Shown: positions 50,351-60,304, counted from the first letter of the stretch. The stretch: 64,000 bases of DNA from Paenibacillus tritici (GCF_013204885.1 NZ_JABMKX010000001.1:62001-126000), one strand, 5' to 3'. Numbers and translations: made by a program. Notes: generated by a model not told the origin, from the letters alone.

Positions 50351-52237
50351 TTGAATTGGCTCGGATCTTTGCAGCAGTTGGGCAGAGCCATTATGCTTCC
50401 TACCATGGTGCTTCCGGCGGCAGCTATTCTGCTGAGTCTGGGCAGCTTGCCATGGTCTGCATGGGGACTTTCTTCGGTATCCGAAGTGACGACGTACGCG
50501 GGGCAAGGAATATTCTATTTCATGCCTTATTTGTTTGCTGTCGGTGTGGCGTGGGGATTGTCCAATCAGGCCGGACCGGCCGGACTGGCCGCACTCGCAG
50601 GGATGTTCACTTATGACCGGATTGTTTCCAATATGGGAGACGGGGCTGTGCAGCCTGCAACATTAATTGGTATTATCCTTGGAATTGTAGCCGGTGTGGC
50701 GCATAACCGGTTTAAGAATATCAAGCTGCCGGAGGCGATCCAGTTTTTTGGAGGGTCGCGTTTTGTTCTGCTGTTCATGGGGTTATTCTCGGCGCTGTTC
50801 GCCTGGGTGATGCTTGGAGTGTCACCGCTCCTGCAGGAGCTGCTGAATGAACTCTTCAGGGTGGTGCAGGTTACCGGCGGATATGGAGTGTTTGTCTACG
50901 GGGTTCTGTACAGGGTGCTGACGGCCTTCGGCCTGCATCATATCCTCAATAATGTATTCTGGTTCCAGCTTGGCTCCTTCACGACGCCTGACGGCAGCGC
51001 TGTGGTGCAGGGGGATTTGCCGCGCTTTTTTGCCGGAGATCCTACAGCGGGTGTGTTCATGGCCGGACTGTTCCCCATTATGATGTTCGCCCTGCCGGCT
51101 ATCGCGTTTGCGATCATCCAGGAAGCGCGCGAAGACCTTAAGCCCAAGATTAAGAAGACTTTTTTGCGTGCAGCCCTGGTATGCTTTCTGACCGGCGTAT
51201 CGGAGCAGATTGAGTTTGCCTTCCTGTTCGCTTCGCCATATTTATTCGCACTGCATGTGGTTATGTCCGGTCTTGCTATGGTGCTGACTTATTCGCTCGG
51301 GATTCATCATGGCTTCTCCTATTCGGCAGGGACCATTGATTTCTTCCTCAACTTGCATCTGTCCCAGCGGGCCTGGCTGCTGATTCCCATCGGGATCGGG
51401 TATGGAATTGTCTACTACAATGTGTTCCGCTGGGCGATCCGCCGGTTCCAGATTCCTACGCCGGGCCGTGAAGAAGGCTCTGAGCTTGGGGATTGGGCGG
51501 GGAATATTCCGTATCAGGCTCCGCTGATTCTGGAAGCGCTGGGCGGCAAGGAGAACATTGTGCAGGTGCAGGCCTGCATTACCCGGCTGAGATTAACGGT
51601 GCATAACGACCGTTTCATAGATACAGGGGCGCTCAAGGGGCTTGGCTCCGCAGGCATTATCAAGCTGGGCGGCGGCAATGTGCAGGTCGTGTTCGGTACC
51701 TATTCAGAGCTGATCCGCGAAGAGATTGACAAGCTGATGCTGCGCGATCTGCCGCAGGTGCTGTTCAGTTCGCCCATCCAGGGGCGGATGATGCCGATCG
51801 AAGAAGTGCCTGACCATATTTTTGCCGCGAAGCTGGTTGGAGATGGAGTGGCCTTTTTCCCGGACAAAGGAGAGCTGGTCTCGCCCGTATTCGGCAAGGT
51901 GATGCACGTATACCCTACGATGCACGCAGTGGGCATTGCTACGCCTGAAGGCCTGGAGGTGCTTATGCATATAGGGATCGATACTTCGCAGCTTAAAGGG
52001 CCGTTCGAGGCGCTTGTACAGGAAGGTGACAGTGTGGAGCCGGGGCAGCTGCTGGTCCGGTTTGATCTGGCCTACTTGAAGGAGCATGCCGCTTCACTGG
52101 CGACACCGATGGTGATCACCAACCCGGACCGGGTCAAATCCTGGAGCTATGCTCCATTCAAAAACGTTAAAAAAGGGCAGTCTTCCGTCATGTCCGTGGT
52201 ATTACATGAAAGCAATGTTGGAGGGATCGAAGCATGA
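50351..52237 (+). CDS. PTS IICBA permease, glucose/N-acetylglucosamine type
   Basis: 628 residues, starting with TTG after AAAGGAGAGG. IIC channel (about 1-370, ten helices), IIB (about 390-470) with phospho-cysteine Cys409 in QACITRLRL, and IIA (about 480-620) with phospho-histidine His540 in LMHIGIDT. Imports and phosphorylates a hexose. IIC features such as FQLGSFTTPDG...FFAGDPTAGVFMAGLFPIMMF fit both PtsG and NagE groups; I lean to N-acetylglucosamine slightly but cannot decide. ptsI follows with a 4-base overlap. Confidence 0.92.
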   Translation: MNWLGSLQQLGRAIMLPTMVLPAAAILLSLGSLPWSAWGLSSVSEVTTYAGQGIFYFMPYLFAVGVAWGLSNQAGPAGLAALAGMFTYDRIVSNMGDGAVQPATLIGIILGIVAGVAHNRFKNIKLPEAIQFFGGSRFVLLFMGLFSALFAWVMLGVSPLLQELLNELFRVVQVTGGYGVFVYGVLYRVLTAFGLHHILNNVFWFQLGSFTTPDGSAVVQGDLPRFFAGDPTAGVFMAGLFPIMMFALPAIAFAIIQEAREDLKPKIKKTFLRAALVCFLTGVSEQIEFAFLFASPYLFALHVVMSGLAMVLTYSLGIHHGFSYSAGTIDFFLNLHLSQRAWLLIPIGIGYGIVYYNVFRWAIRRFQIPTPGREEGSELGDWAGNIPYQAPLILEALGGKENIVQVQACITRLRLTVHNDRFIDTGALKGLGSAGIIKLGGGNVQVVFGTYSELIREEIDKLMLRDLPQVLFSSPIQGRMMPIEEVPDHIFAAKLVGDGVAFFPDKGELVSPVFGKVMHVYPTMHAVGIATPEGLEVLMHIGIDTSQLKGPFEALVQEGDSVEPGQLLVRFDLAYLKEHAASLATPMVITNPDRVKSWSYAPFKNVKKGQSSVMSVVLHESNVGGIEA

Positions 52238-54000
52238 TACAAGGCATAGGCGCTGCAGCAGGTGTTGCCATCGGGAAGGCCTTTGTTTTGCCGAACTGGG
52301 AATGGAGTCTGCCGGACACTCAGGTGAACCCGGTGGATCTGGCCAAGGAGTTTGAACGTCTGTATGAAGGGATCCGTACCTCCAAGGACGAAATCGAGTT
52401 TATCAAAAAAGAATTCCGGGAGGTTGTCGGACCGGAGGAATCGAGTATTTTCGATGCCCATCTGGCGATTCTGGATGATCCTGTGTTCATGAGCGAAATC
52501 CGCGGCATTATCGAACGCCAATATAAAGCGGCCGAGGTGGCAGTGAAGGAAGCGATAGACCACTTTGTAGCGATGTTCGATCTGCTGGACGATGAATATA
52601 TGAAGGAACGGGCCGTGGACATTAAGGATGTCGGCAACCGTCTGCTGAAGCATCTTCTGGGTGCGCCCGAGGTAACGCTGCCGTCTGATACCCAGCCCTA
52701 TATCCTTGTGGCTAAGGAACTGTCCCCCTCACAGCTGGCCCATTTGAATCCGGCTTATGTGCTGGGCATCGTTACGATGATGGGCGGCAAAACCTCGCAT
52801 TCCTCCATCATGGCCCGGGCGCTGGGCATTCCGCTGGTAGCAGGGCTGGAGAACAAAATCCTGACCCCGATCCAGACCGGGGACATGCTGGTGCTGGATG
52901 GAGAGACCGGAGCGGTGATGCTCCATCCCGATGAATCTACATTAAGAGACTTCACCTCCAGACGCGCGAAGCAGCAGAGGAAGCGGGAGCAGCTTGAACT
53001 GCTTGCTACAGTCGAGGCAGTTACCAAGGACGGTGTATCGCTGCGGCTGGCCGGTAATATCAGTTCGGTGAAGGAGCTGAACATGGCGCTGAAATATGGG
53101 GCCGAGGGAGTGGGGCTGTTCCGCACGGAGTTCCTCTATATGGACCGCAGCTCCTTCCCGACAGAAGATGAGCAATTCGAGGTGTACAAGCTGGTCGCGG
53201 AAAAAGTCGGCAAGGAGACCGTTGTCATCCGTACGCTTGATATCGGGGGGGACAAGCACCTGGATTACTTCCAGCTGCCGGAGGAGCAGAATCCGTTCCT
53301 CGGCTACCGGGCAATCCGGATCAGTCTGGACCGCAAGGACATGTTCAAAACACAGATAGCGGCGATTCTGCGGGCCAGCCATTACGGTAATGTCCGAATG
53401 ATGTTCCCGATGATCTCCTCTGTCGAAGAGGTTCAGGCTGCCAAAGCGGTGCTAAATGAAGTGAAGAACGAGCTGGACAGCCGGGGGATTCCGTATAACC
53501 GCGAGATGAAGGTAGGGATTATGATTGAAGTTCCGGCCGCTGTAATGATTGCCGATCTGCTGGCGGAGGAAGTGGACTTCTTCAGTATCGGCACGAATGA
53601 TCTGGTGCAGTATGTACTCGCAGTGGACCGGATGAATGAGCAGATTGCCCACATGTATCATCCTTACCATCCGGGCGTGCTGCGCATGATCCGCATGACG
53701 GTAGATGCGGCACATAGCGTGGGCATCGACGTCAGTGTATGCGGTGAGATGGCAGCGGACGAGCGTTCGCTCCCGCTCTGGCTGGAGCTTGGCATCGGCG
53801 TGCTGAGCATGTCGCCGCAGGCGTTGCTGAAGGTCAAGCACCGCACGCTGAACACGCTGGCTTCCGAGGCGAGGGAGATTGCGAAGGTGTGCTTCCGCAA
53901 CCGGACCAGCACGGAGACGGAGGAGCAGCTCAGTGCTTATGTAGGGCGCAGCGGGTTCACCTTGGGCGGCGGCGGAGATTCCAAAGAAAAGACATCATAG
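52234..54000 (+). CDS. ptsI: PTS enzyme I (PEP-protein phosphotransferase)
   Basis: 588 residues. Takes phosphate from PEP and passes it to HPr. Active-site His189 in GGKTSHSSIMAR, at the same number as in E. coli; PEP-binding signatures GLFRTEFLYMD and DFFSIGTNDLVQYVLAVDR and the C-terminal CGEMAAD are present. The ATG overlaps the IICBA stop (ATGA), so translation is coupled. In B. subtilis the order is ptsG-ptsH-ptsI; here ptsH is absent from the operon. The last about 20 residues are Gly/Ser-rich. Confidence 0.95.
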   Translation: MIQGIGAAAGVAIGKAFVLPNWEWSLPDTQVNPVDLAKEFERLYEGIRTSKDEIEFIKKEFREVVGPEESSIFDAHLAILDDPVFMSEIRGIIERQYKAAEVAVKEAIDHFVAMFDLLDDEYMKERAVDIKDVGNRLLKHLLGAPEVTLPSDTQPYILVAKELSPSQLAHLNPAYVLGIVTMMGGKTSHSSIMARALGIPLVAGLENKILTPIQTGDMLVLDGETGAVMLHPDESTLRDFTSRRAKQQRKREQLELLATVEAVTKDGVSLRLAGNISSVKELNMALKYGAEGVGLFRTEFLYMDRSSFPTEDEQFEVYKLVAEKVGKETVVIRTLDIGGDKHLDYFQLPEEQNPFLGYRAIRISLDRKDMFKTQIAAILRASHYGNVRMMFPMISSVEEVQAAKAVLNEVKNELDSRGIPYNREMKVGIMIEVPAAVMIADLLAEEVDFFSIGTNDLVQYVLAVDRMNEQIAHMYHPYHPGVLRMIRMTVDAAHSVGIDVSVCGEMAADERSLPLWLELGIGVLSMSPQALLKVKHRTLNTLASEAREIAKVCFRNRTSTETEEQLSAYVGRSGFTLGGGGDSKEKTS

Positions 54001-54227
54001 CCTTAACGGCCGCATGTTAAAGGCTGAATTGAATATAAAGTCCGGCGTGGGGGTCAAGCGAGCCCAGACACACCGGGCTTTTTGCTGTACAGATCGGCGG
54101 AGGATCGTCCGCTGCACGGCGGATTGCTCCTATAACCCGGCCTTCTTTTCAAAAAAAGTAAAACCGTTTGGACTGCCGGACAGTCAGTATATACAGAAGT
54201 CAAAAAAGAAGGGGAGAGAGTTCCGGG

Positions 54228-54752
54228 ATGGAGAATACGTGGGAAGGCGAGCGGGTGCGCCTCTTGAGTGAACAGGAACAGCTGTTTATCGGCCGGGTGC
54301 TGGAACAGAAAAAAATACTCTACAGCATCGCATACAGCTACTTACGGAGCGAAGCGGAGGCGCTTGAAATGGTACAGGAGACTACATACAGAGCCTGGGT
54401 CAAGCGTTACAGCCTGAAAGACGGGGACCGGTTCGCACCGTGGCTGACCCGCATTCTGATCAACTGCTGCAAGGATGAACTGAAGCGGAGGAAGCGGCTG
54501 GCTGCTCCTGTGCCGGATCGGGCGGGCGGCGGACTGCAGGAGATGACCAGTGACCGTAAGCTGGATATGGAGCGGGCACTCGAAGGGGTCAAGCCGAAAT
54601 ACCGTCAGGTTCTTGTGCTGAAGTATTACCGGGACATGACGCTGACTGAGATTGCTGCGGTGCTGGGCAAGCCGGAAGGAACGGTCAAGACCTGGCTGAA
54701 CAAGGGACTGAAGCAGCTCCGCGACAAAATGAGAATAAGAGGGGGACTATAG
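54228..54752 (+). CDS. ECF-type RNA polymerase sigma factor
   Basis: 174 residues from the ATG at 54228 (AAGGGGAGAGAG upstream). Sigma region 2 (about 15-85; LYSIAYSYLRSEAEALEMVQETTYRAWVK) and region 4 (about 115-170; LKYYRDMTLTEIAAVLGKPEGTVKTWLNKGLKQL). The upstream sequence has AAAACCG and a GACTG-ccgga-CAGTC inverted repeat (54171-54185), possibly part of an autoregulated ECF promoter. The anti-sigma gene follows one base after the stop. Confidence 0.93.
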   Translation: MENTWEGERVRLLSEQEQLFIGRVLEQKKILYSIAYSYLRSEAEALEMVQETTYRAWVKRYSLKDGDRFAPWLTRILINCCKDELKRRKRLAAPVPDRAGGGLQEMTSDRKLDMERALEGVKPKYRQVLVLKYYRDMTLTEIAAVLGKPEGTVKTWLNKGLKQLRDKMRIRGGL

Positions 54753-54753
54753 A

Positions 54754-56157
54754 ATGGTTAGAACGGAAGAAGATTTGCTGAAGGAGTACTATCAGAGTCT
54801 GTCAGCAGAAGCAGAAGAGATCGCTGAAATGAAGCTGAATACGGCGATTCGCAGAGGGTTAACCCGTTCACGCAGACCCACTAGGTCACTTACGAGCCGC
54901 TACGTTCTGGGTACAGTAGCTATCCTGGGGATTGTGCTGCTATTCTCCATTCCTTGGGCAGGCGAGAGGTTAAAGTCCCAGGGGGCTGCTCTGGATCAGG
55001 CAGCCATATTTCAGAGCTATGGGCAGTTTGAAAAGTACATTCCAGCTTTAATTAGCAACGCCACAGTATCTTCGGCAATCGAGACTGGCCTTGTACAGAG
55101 CATCAGTGGTGTTACCGCAGAGCAGAACGGATTTGTCCTGACCGTAGATGGAATTGCTGCAGATCAGAAGGGAATCATCATTTTGTATTCATTGCAGAAT
55201 AATACAGAAGAGCGAGCTAATGTAAACTTTATGCAGCTTACAGGAAGTAGCTTGAATCCATTGCATAGTTCCCGGGGCGCCGGTACGGCAAGTACTCCAA
55301 ATGGTATAACCTATGGTTATGAAGTATTGCAGTGGGAAAAGGGTTATAGTTCCCTTCCGGACCAAATCACGTTTGAACTGGAGCTTGGTGAGTATAAACA
55401 ATTCTCCCCTGTTGCCGCAGATACCCAGCTGGCTAAGCTGTCTGTAGCCATCCCGCTGGACCGGGGCCAGATCGCCAAGTCGGGACAAACCATTCATGTT
55501 GACCAAACGATGGCTATAGACGGACAGGAAATCGAAATTAACGAGGTCTATCTCGCAGCCTCCGGCATTTATCTGGACTATTCCTGCAATCCGCTGAATT
55601 CCAAACAAATCTTTTCCATGTACAAACCGCGTATGCTAGTCGGCAGCGGCGGTGACTATACGAATCTTGAATTACGCTCCGCCAAGTTTACGGATAGTAA
55701 GAGCAGACTGATATTTTCGAACGACAGCCGCTCGACAGAGAGTCTTCAACTACAGATTGGTGGAATCCTGGCGTTGGATAAAGAGAAAACTCAATTAATT
55801 ATTGATACGGAACAACAGAAAATCATCAAATCTCCTGATCAGAATTTGCATATGTCCCTCCACAATACTAATAAAGGCTCTACTATGGTTCTGGAATATT
55901 ATTCCCAGGCCCAGAGTAACAGCATCTACAATACATTTATGCTGGATAGTACATTTACCGATGGAGCAGGTAAAGTTCATGAGACAGGCAAGTTCGACAT
56001 CAGTATTCCACCTCGTAAAGAGCCGGAGAATGCAAAATTAATCCCTCATCTGAACTATCAAGGATTGGGCAGCAATAAATATCCCCAGCCGCTGACGTTC
56101 ACCATAACCAGCTATCCGAACCTGATTAAGGAGAAGCTATCCCTCTCCATCCGGTAA
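54754..56157 (+). CDS. Membrane anti-sigma factor, DUF4179/DUF5643 type
   Basis: 467 residues. Cytoplasmic N-terminus (about 1-45) that should bind the sigma factor, one transmembrane helix (about 48-66, RYVLGTVAILGIVLLFSIPW), and a large extracellular part: DUF4179 (about 75-235) and a DUF5643-like C-terminal half (about 240-465). The sigma factor gene is immediately upstream. The extracellular part probably senses an envelope signal. Resembles the partial gene at window position 1 in organisation. Confidence 0.9.
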   Translation: MVRTEEDLLKEYYQSLSAEAEEIAEMKLNTAIRRGLTRSRRPTRSLTSRYVLGTVAILGIVLLFSIPWAGERLKSQGAALDQAAIFQSYGQFEKYIPALISNATVSSAIETGLVQSISGVTAEQNGFVLTVDGIAADQKGIIILYSLQNNTEERANVNFMQLTGSSLNPLHSSRGAGTASTPNGITYGYEVLQWEKGYSSLPDQITFELELGEYKQFSPVAADTQLAKLSVAIPLDRGQIAKSGQTIHVDQTMAIDGQEIEINEVYLAASGIYLDYSCNPLNSKQIFSMYKPRMLVGSGGDYTNLELRSAKFTDSKSRLIFSNDSRSTESLQLQIGGILALDKEKTQLIIDTEQQKIIKSPDQNLHMSLHNTNKGSTMVLEYYSQAQSNSIYNTFMLDSTFTDGAGKVHETGKFDISIPPRKEPENAKLIPHLNYQGLGSNKYPQPLTFTITSYPNLIKEKLSLSIR

Positions 56158-56171
56158 TTGCTGCCCGAATG

Positions 56172-56216
56172 ACAACAAGCCCTGAACCTTGTCGGATGAC
56201 AAGGCAGGGCTTGTTT
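56172..56216. terminator. Terminator after the sigma/anti-sigma operon
   Basis: ACAAGCCCTG / CAGGGCTTGT outer stem with a CCTTGTC/GACAAGG inner stem and short T run. Confidence 0.85.
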
Positions 56217-56265
56217 GGGGTAGATTAGCTCCATTTCCCTTAGGTTTACACAAACTGTTCTTGGA

Positions 56266-56790
56266 CTATTCCCCCGCCAGCGCGTCGCAGAACGCCTTGC
56301 CGTAAGGCGGGAGATCCGGCGGACGGCGGGCGGAGATGATATGTCCGTCCGTAACGACCGGCTCATCCTTCCAGATGGCTCCGGCATTCTCCATATCGTC
56401 GCGGATGCCCGGCGTGGAGGTGACCGTTACACCTTCCAGGATCTTGGCAGAGATGAGGACCCAGCCCGCATGGCAGATCTGGCCAATCGGCTTCTTCGCG
56501 GCATGGAAATCCTGCACCAGCTTCAGCACTGCGCTGTAGCGGCGGATTTTGTCGGGGGCCCAGCCTCCGGGAACCAGTATGCCGTCATAGTCAGCAGCAT
56601 TCAGCTCGTCCCAACTGTATTCTGCGGTGGCGGGTACGCCATATTTGCCCACATAAGTCTTGTTCTTCGTAAGGCCAGCCAGATGAACTTCGGCCCCTTC
56701 TTCACGTACACGGTACACAGGATACCATAGCTCCAGATCTTCGAATTCTTCGTCTACAAGCGCAATGACCTTTTTACCGGCCAGTCTCAT
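56266..56790 (-). CDS. DJ-1/PfpI family protein
   Basis: 174 residues. Conserved Glu in EEFEDLE, the nucleophile elbow GQICHAGW (Cys-His), and DGHIISARRPPDLPPYG near the end. PfpI-type members act as small chaperones, glyoxalase III/deglycase-like enzymes or peptidases; which applies is uncertain. Preceded by a weak GGGAG site. Convergent with the sigma/anti-sigma operon. Confidence 0.9.
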   Translation of the reverse strand: MRLAGKKVIALVDEEFEDLELWYPVYRVREEGAEVHLAGLTKNKTYVGKYGVPATAEYSWDELNAADYDGILVPGGWAPDKIRRYSAVLKLVQDFHAAKKPIGQICHAGWVLISAKILEGVTVTSTPGIRDDMENAGAIWKDEPVVTDGHIISARRPPDLPPYGKAFCDALAGE

Positions 56791-57012
56791 ACCTTACACT
56801 CCCTTCGGAATTCACAAACTGATTTCTATGTCATTCTAACAAAAGAAAAACTTGAAGTCACTTTGGATATGGTAATTCCTAAGTCAATTGCCAATTAAAA
56901 CATTATATGCAAACTTGCAGGGATTCGCAGGAACAAAGTCGAATAGTAGAATACGTAGTAGAGAAAAGGCAAAACTATGCGTTTTGTAAAAGATCATTCT
57001 GAGGTGTGGGAG

Positions 57013-57468
57013 ATGTATAAGGATAACTTAATGAAGAAGTCATGTGGCTGCGGCGGGGTCATGACCATACATATGCATACGCTGATTTATAGTGCAAAGA
57101 TCAAAATCACTCATGTTCCTGTATATACTTGCGGGGAATGCTCCCGTTATGAGCCTCTGCCGGTCATCAAGCGGGAACTTGGTCTGCTGATCAGGGAACT
57201 CGGGGAGCGCCCGTCCGGGCAACAGCAATTGTCCTTTGCGGACCGTAACGAGTGGGCCAGTGTGCTGAAGGATATCTTTGCTGCAGGTTTGTTCGCCGGC
57301 GGCTTGCCGGAGCTGGAAGAGTCGATTCGCAGGTCTATTCAGGGGCGGATTGATCTGCTGCTGGATGTCTATCGCACGGCGGCTGATCTGTCCGACAGGA
57401 AATGGATGGAAGAAATCGGCCTCCGGCTCTCCCAGTTGACGGCGCATTCGGCAGAAAGTGCCAAATAA
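57013..57468 (+). CDS. Zinc-ribbon-like protein upstream of ccpA
   Basis: 151 residues from the ATG at 57013 (GAGGTG six bases upstream); ATGs at 56977 and 57031 are alternatives. The N-terminus holds CGCGG and CGEC about 24 residues apart, separated by a basic beta segment, the layout of YgiT-type zinc ribbons. The rest is helical and acidic. No toxin-like partner is adjacent. Function unknown. Confidence 0.65.
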   Translation: MYKDNLMKKSCGCGGVMTIHMHTLIYSAKIKITHVPVYTCGECSRYEPLPVIKRELGLLIRELGERPSGQQQLSFADRNEWASVLKDIFAAGLFAGGLPELEESIRRSIQGRIDLLLDVYRTAADLSDRKWMEEIGLRLSQLTAHSAESAK

Positions 57469-57530
57469 AGAGCATTTTTTTACATTTTAAAAAATTTTCT
57501 GCAAAAACAATGAAAAACTTTCATCGAATG

Positions 57531-57560
57531 TTGGATTTTTCACGCGCTTTTTGATACGAT
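57531..57560 (+). promoter_or_regulatory. Candidate ccpA promoter
   Basis: TTGGAT (57531-57536), 18 bp, TACGAT (57555-57560), giving a leader of about 240 bases before the ccpA start. Confidence 0.5.
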
Positions 57561-57579
57561 AGAGGAAGATTACAGAATT

Positions 57580-57623
57580 CTTGAAATCTGAAGTGTTTCC
57601 ACTTGAAATCTAAAGTGCTTTCA
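57580..57623 (+). repeat. Two tandem 22-bp units in the ccpA leader
   Basis: CTTGAAATCTgAAGTG... (57580-57601) and CTTGAAATCTaAAGTG... (57602-57623) differ at four positions. They directly follow the candidate promoter. Function unknown. Confidence 0.7.
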
Positions 57624-57809
57624 ACTGGAAGCTGCTGGAGGACTAAGGATTGGCTGAAGGCGTACAAGCCCGCGCCAGGACTGGCGTTTCAACCTTTGAA
57701 AGAAATTTTGAAAGGAAAATGAAGCGTTATCATTGCACAATTGTACAAAGTGTCGTATCATAATTTTAATTAGTCGAACGATAAAATTTATCGCAATGGA
57801 GAGAGTAAT

Positions 57810-58820
57810 TTGACGGTAACCATTTACGATGTAGCTCGAGAAGCAGGCGTATCTATGGCTACGGTATCACGGGTTGTGAATAATAACCCCAACGTGAAAC
57901 CGCAGACCCGGAAGAAGGTTTTTGAAGCGATTGAGCGTTTGGGCTATCGTCCGAATGCTGTGGCGAGAGGGCTCGCCAGCAAGAAAACGACAACCGTAGG
58001 GGTTGTTATCCCTGATATCTCCAACTCGATTTTTGCGGAAATTGCACGCGGGATTGAAGATATTGCCAATATGTATCACTACAATATTATTTTGTGTAAT
58101 GCGGACAAGCGCAAGGAGAAAGAGATCCGTGTAATTAACACATTGCTAGAGAAGCAAGTGGACGGATTGCTCTTCATGGGCGGAACGGTTACGGATGAGC
58201 ATATTCAGGCTTTCCAGACTTCCGCAGTGCCTATCGTTCTCTGTGCGACCCGCGATGAGAAGGGCACCTATCCTTCCGTGGATATCGACCATGAGACAGC
58301 TGCGTTCGATGCCGTGAATACGCTTATCCGCCACGGACACCGTGAGATCGCTATGATCAGTGGCACTCTGCAGGACCCTGCGAACGGTTATGCACGGTTC
58401 CACGGGTATAAGAAGGCGCTGGAAGCGGCAGGTATCGAATATCAGGAGGATCTGGTCCGTATCGGTAACTATCGTTACGAATCCGGTGTCGAAGCCATGA
58501 AGTACTTCCTGGGTCTTAAGAAGAAGCCGACAGCTGTCTTTGCGGCTACCGACGAGATGGCTATTGGCGCTATTCACAGCATTCAGGATGAAGGACTTAA
58601 GGTGCCGGATGATTTCTCGATTATCAGTGTTGACAACATCCGTATGGCTTCCATGGTTCGTCCGCTGCTTACAACTGTAGCACAGCCGATGTACGATCTC
58701 GGAGCCGTAGCGATGAGATTGCTGACGAAGCTGATGAAGAAGGAGACGGTCGAGAATCCGCGGGTTATTTTGCCGCATGAGACGATTCTGCGTCTGTCCG
58801 TCAATCATGTCAACAAATAA
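57810..58820 (+). CDS. ccpA: Catabolite control protein A
   Basis: 336 residues, starting with TTG after GGAGAGAG. LacI-type helix-turn-helix ([27 protein letters not shown]) and hinge helix ([12 protein letters not shown]), then the sugar-binding-like core that docks HPr-Ser46-P. CcpA represses or activates carbon genes at cre sites; the acsA/acuA gap has a near-consensus cre. Length and sequence match Bacillales CcpA closely. Confidence 0.95.
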   Translation: MTVTIYDVAREAGVSMATVSRVVNNNPNVKPQTRKKVFEAIERLGYRPNAVARGLASKKTTTVGVVIPDISNSIFAEIARGIEDIANMYHYNIILCNADKRKEKEIRVINTLLEKQVDGLLFMGGTVTDEHIQAFQTSAVPIVLCATRDEKGTYPSVDIDHETAAFDAVNTLIRHGHREIAMISGTLQDPANGYARFHGYKKALEAAGIEYQEDLVRIGNYRYESGVEAMKYFLGLKKKPTAVFAATDEMAIGAIHSIQDEGLKVPDDFSIISVDNIRMASMVRPLLTTVAQPMYDLGAVAMRLLTKLMKKETVENPRVILPHETILRLSVNHVNK

Positions 58821-58857
58821 AGGCCTGTAGGTTCAGCTTAGATACAGGTTTCTTAAG

Positions 58858-58879
58858 AAGCTCCTTCGGGGGCTTTTTA
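58858..58879 (+). terminator. Terminator after ccpA
   Basis: 7-bp stem (58858-58864 / 58869-58875) with TTCG loop and five T. Confidence 0.85.
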
Positions 58880-58911
58880 TGTTTCCGTGAAGAGAAATGG
58901 AGGATAAGCAA

Positions 58912-59607
58912 ATGAGCGGGGTTCTGGGATTGATTGGAGCAATGGATGAGGAAATCAGGCTGCTGCTTGAAGAGATGGACAATCAGCAGGTGACGGTGAA
59001 GGCGGGGATAACCTTTTACACTGGAACGGTGTTCGGTAAAAAGGCCGTAGTCTGCAAATCAGGTGTCGGCAAGGTGAACGCTGCTGTCACGACACAGATT
59101 CTGCTGGACAGCTTCGACGTTGATCAGGTGCTGTTCACAGGAGTAGCCGGGGCGCTGCATCCTGATCTGGATATCGGAGATATTGTTATTTCTTCACAGT
59201 GTATTCAGCATGATATGGATGTTACAGCACTCGGTTATGCCAGAGGGGTGATTCCGTATCAGGAGATCTCCGCCTTCCAGGCAGATCCGCTGCTGGTGAA
59301 GTTAGCAGAAGAGGCCTGTCAAGAGCTGGAGCAGAAGTCTGTAACAGGCATTGTGCTGTCCGGGGATCAATTCATTGCCAGCAGGGCGTCAGTAGCTATG
59401 CTACGTGAGCAGCTGGACGGGGCCTGTGCAGAGATGGAGGGGGCGGCGGTCGCCCAAGTCTGCCATATGAATGGGATACCCTTTGTAATCGTCCGCTCCA
59501 TGTCCGACAAAGCCGATGGCTCAGCCCATGTGAATTACAGTGAGTTCACGGTGACCGCCTCGCAGCATTCGCATGCCATCCTTGAACACATGCTTAAGGC
59601 TATGTGA
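58912..59607 (+). CDS. mtnN: 5'-methylthioadenosine/S-adenosylhomocysteine nucleosidase
   Basis: 231 residues from the ATG at 58912 (GGAGG seven bases upstream; equals B. subtilis MtnN, 231). Hydrolyses MTA and SAH to adenine plus the thioribose. Catalytic Asp in RSMSDKADG, substrate Glu pair in EMEGAAVAQV, N-terminal GLIGAMDEEI. Convergent with acuA 29 bp away. Confidence 0.94.
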   Translation: MSGVLGLIGAMDEEIRLLLEEMDNQQVTVKAGITFYTGTVFGKKAVVCKSGVGKVNAAVTTQILLDSFDVDQVLFTGVAGALHPDLDIGDIVISSQCIQHDMDVTALGYARGVIPYQEISAFQADPLLVKLAEEACQELEQKSVTGIVLSGDQFIASRASVAMLREQLDGACAEMEGAAVAQVCHMNGIPFVIVRSMSDKADGSAHVNYSEFTVTASQHSHAILEHMLKAM

Positions 59608-59636
59608 GGGATAAGGAATCTGAGCCGGTTAATAGG

Positions 59637-60269
59637 CTAATACATAAACCGCTGTCTGAAGCGAACCCGGTCGAAGGTCTCGCGGGAGGACAGCGGCACA
59701 GCCTGGCCCATGCGGACCATCAGACAATTGGCCGGGTGTGAGCAGATTTCCGGATCATCAGTGGCATACCACACCATATCTACCGTCTTCATCAGCTTCT
59801 CCATCATCTGGCGGTACTCCCATACCGTAAGACCGCTCCCCTTCAGGTCCCAGTGCCAATAATACTCCGTGGTGAACACGATGCAATTCTCCAGCTGCTC
59901 CTCTTCAAAAGCACTGGTCACCAGCAGCTTGCCCAGTCCGCTCCCCCGGTACTCGTCAGCTACTTCAATCGCCCCCAGCTCAATCAGATCGTCCATCCCG
60001 CCCTGAGACCAAAGCTCCAGCTCATCCGGATAATGAAAGGTGACATACCCCACTATAACGTCTGAGGCTAATGCTGCAACGATGCGCCCTTCCGGCAATC
60101 CGGAGATCTCAATTAATGCTTCGAGCTGCTCCCGCGGCTTACGGAAGGCATCCAGATCGCTATGTATGCTTAACGCCCGGAGGGTATCAGGCGATAAGGG
60201 CCCACTGACCGTTATAAGCTGTCCTTTGTGCTCTACGGTATGGGAAACGGGGATTTTACGATGCTCCAT
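59637..60269 (-). CDS. acuA: Acetyl-CoA synthetase-modifying acetyltransferase AcuA
   Basis: 210 residues from the ATG at 60269, exactly the length of B. subtilis AcuA. A much longer open frame upstream is only antisense to acsA. GNAT fold with IEVADEYRGSGLGKLLVTSAF as acetyl-CoA motif A. AcuA acetylates the active-site lysine of AcsA and switches it off. Divergent from acsA as in B. subtilis, but acuB and acuC are not downstream here. Confidence 0.92.
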   Translation of the reverse strand: MEHRKIPVSHTVEHKGQLITVSGPLSPDTLRALSIHSDLDAFRKPREQLEALIEISGLPEGRIVAALASDVIVGYVTFHYPDELELWSQGGMDDLIELGAIEVADEYRGSGLGKLLVTSAFEEEQLENCIVFTTEYYWHWDLKGSGLTVWEYRQMMEKLMKTVDMVWYATDDPEICSHPANCLMVRMGQAVPLSSRETFDRVRFRQRFMY

Positions 60270-60304
60270 GGTCAGGGCTCCCTCCGGTTCACTATAATAT
60301 GGAA

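Noticed and set aside
57722-57736. TGAAGCGTTATCA as a cre site before ccpA
   Set aside because: One base short of the 14-bp cre spacing, so the half-sites do not align with the consensus.
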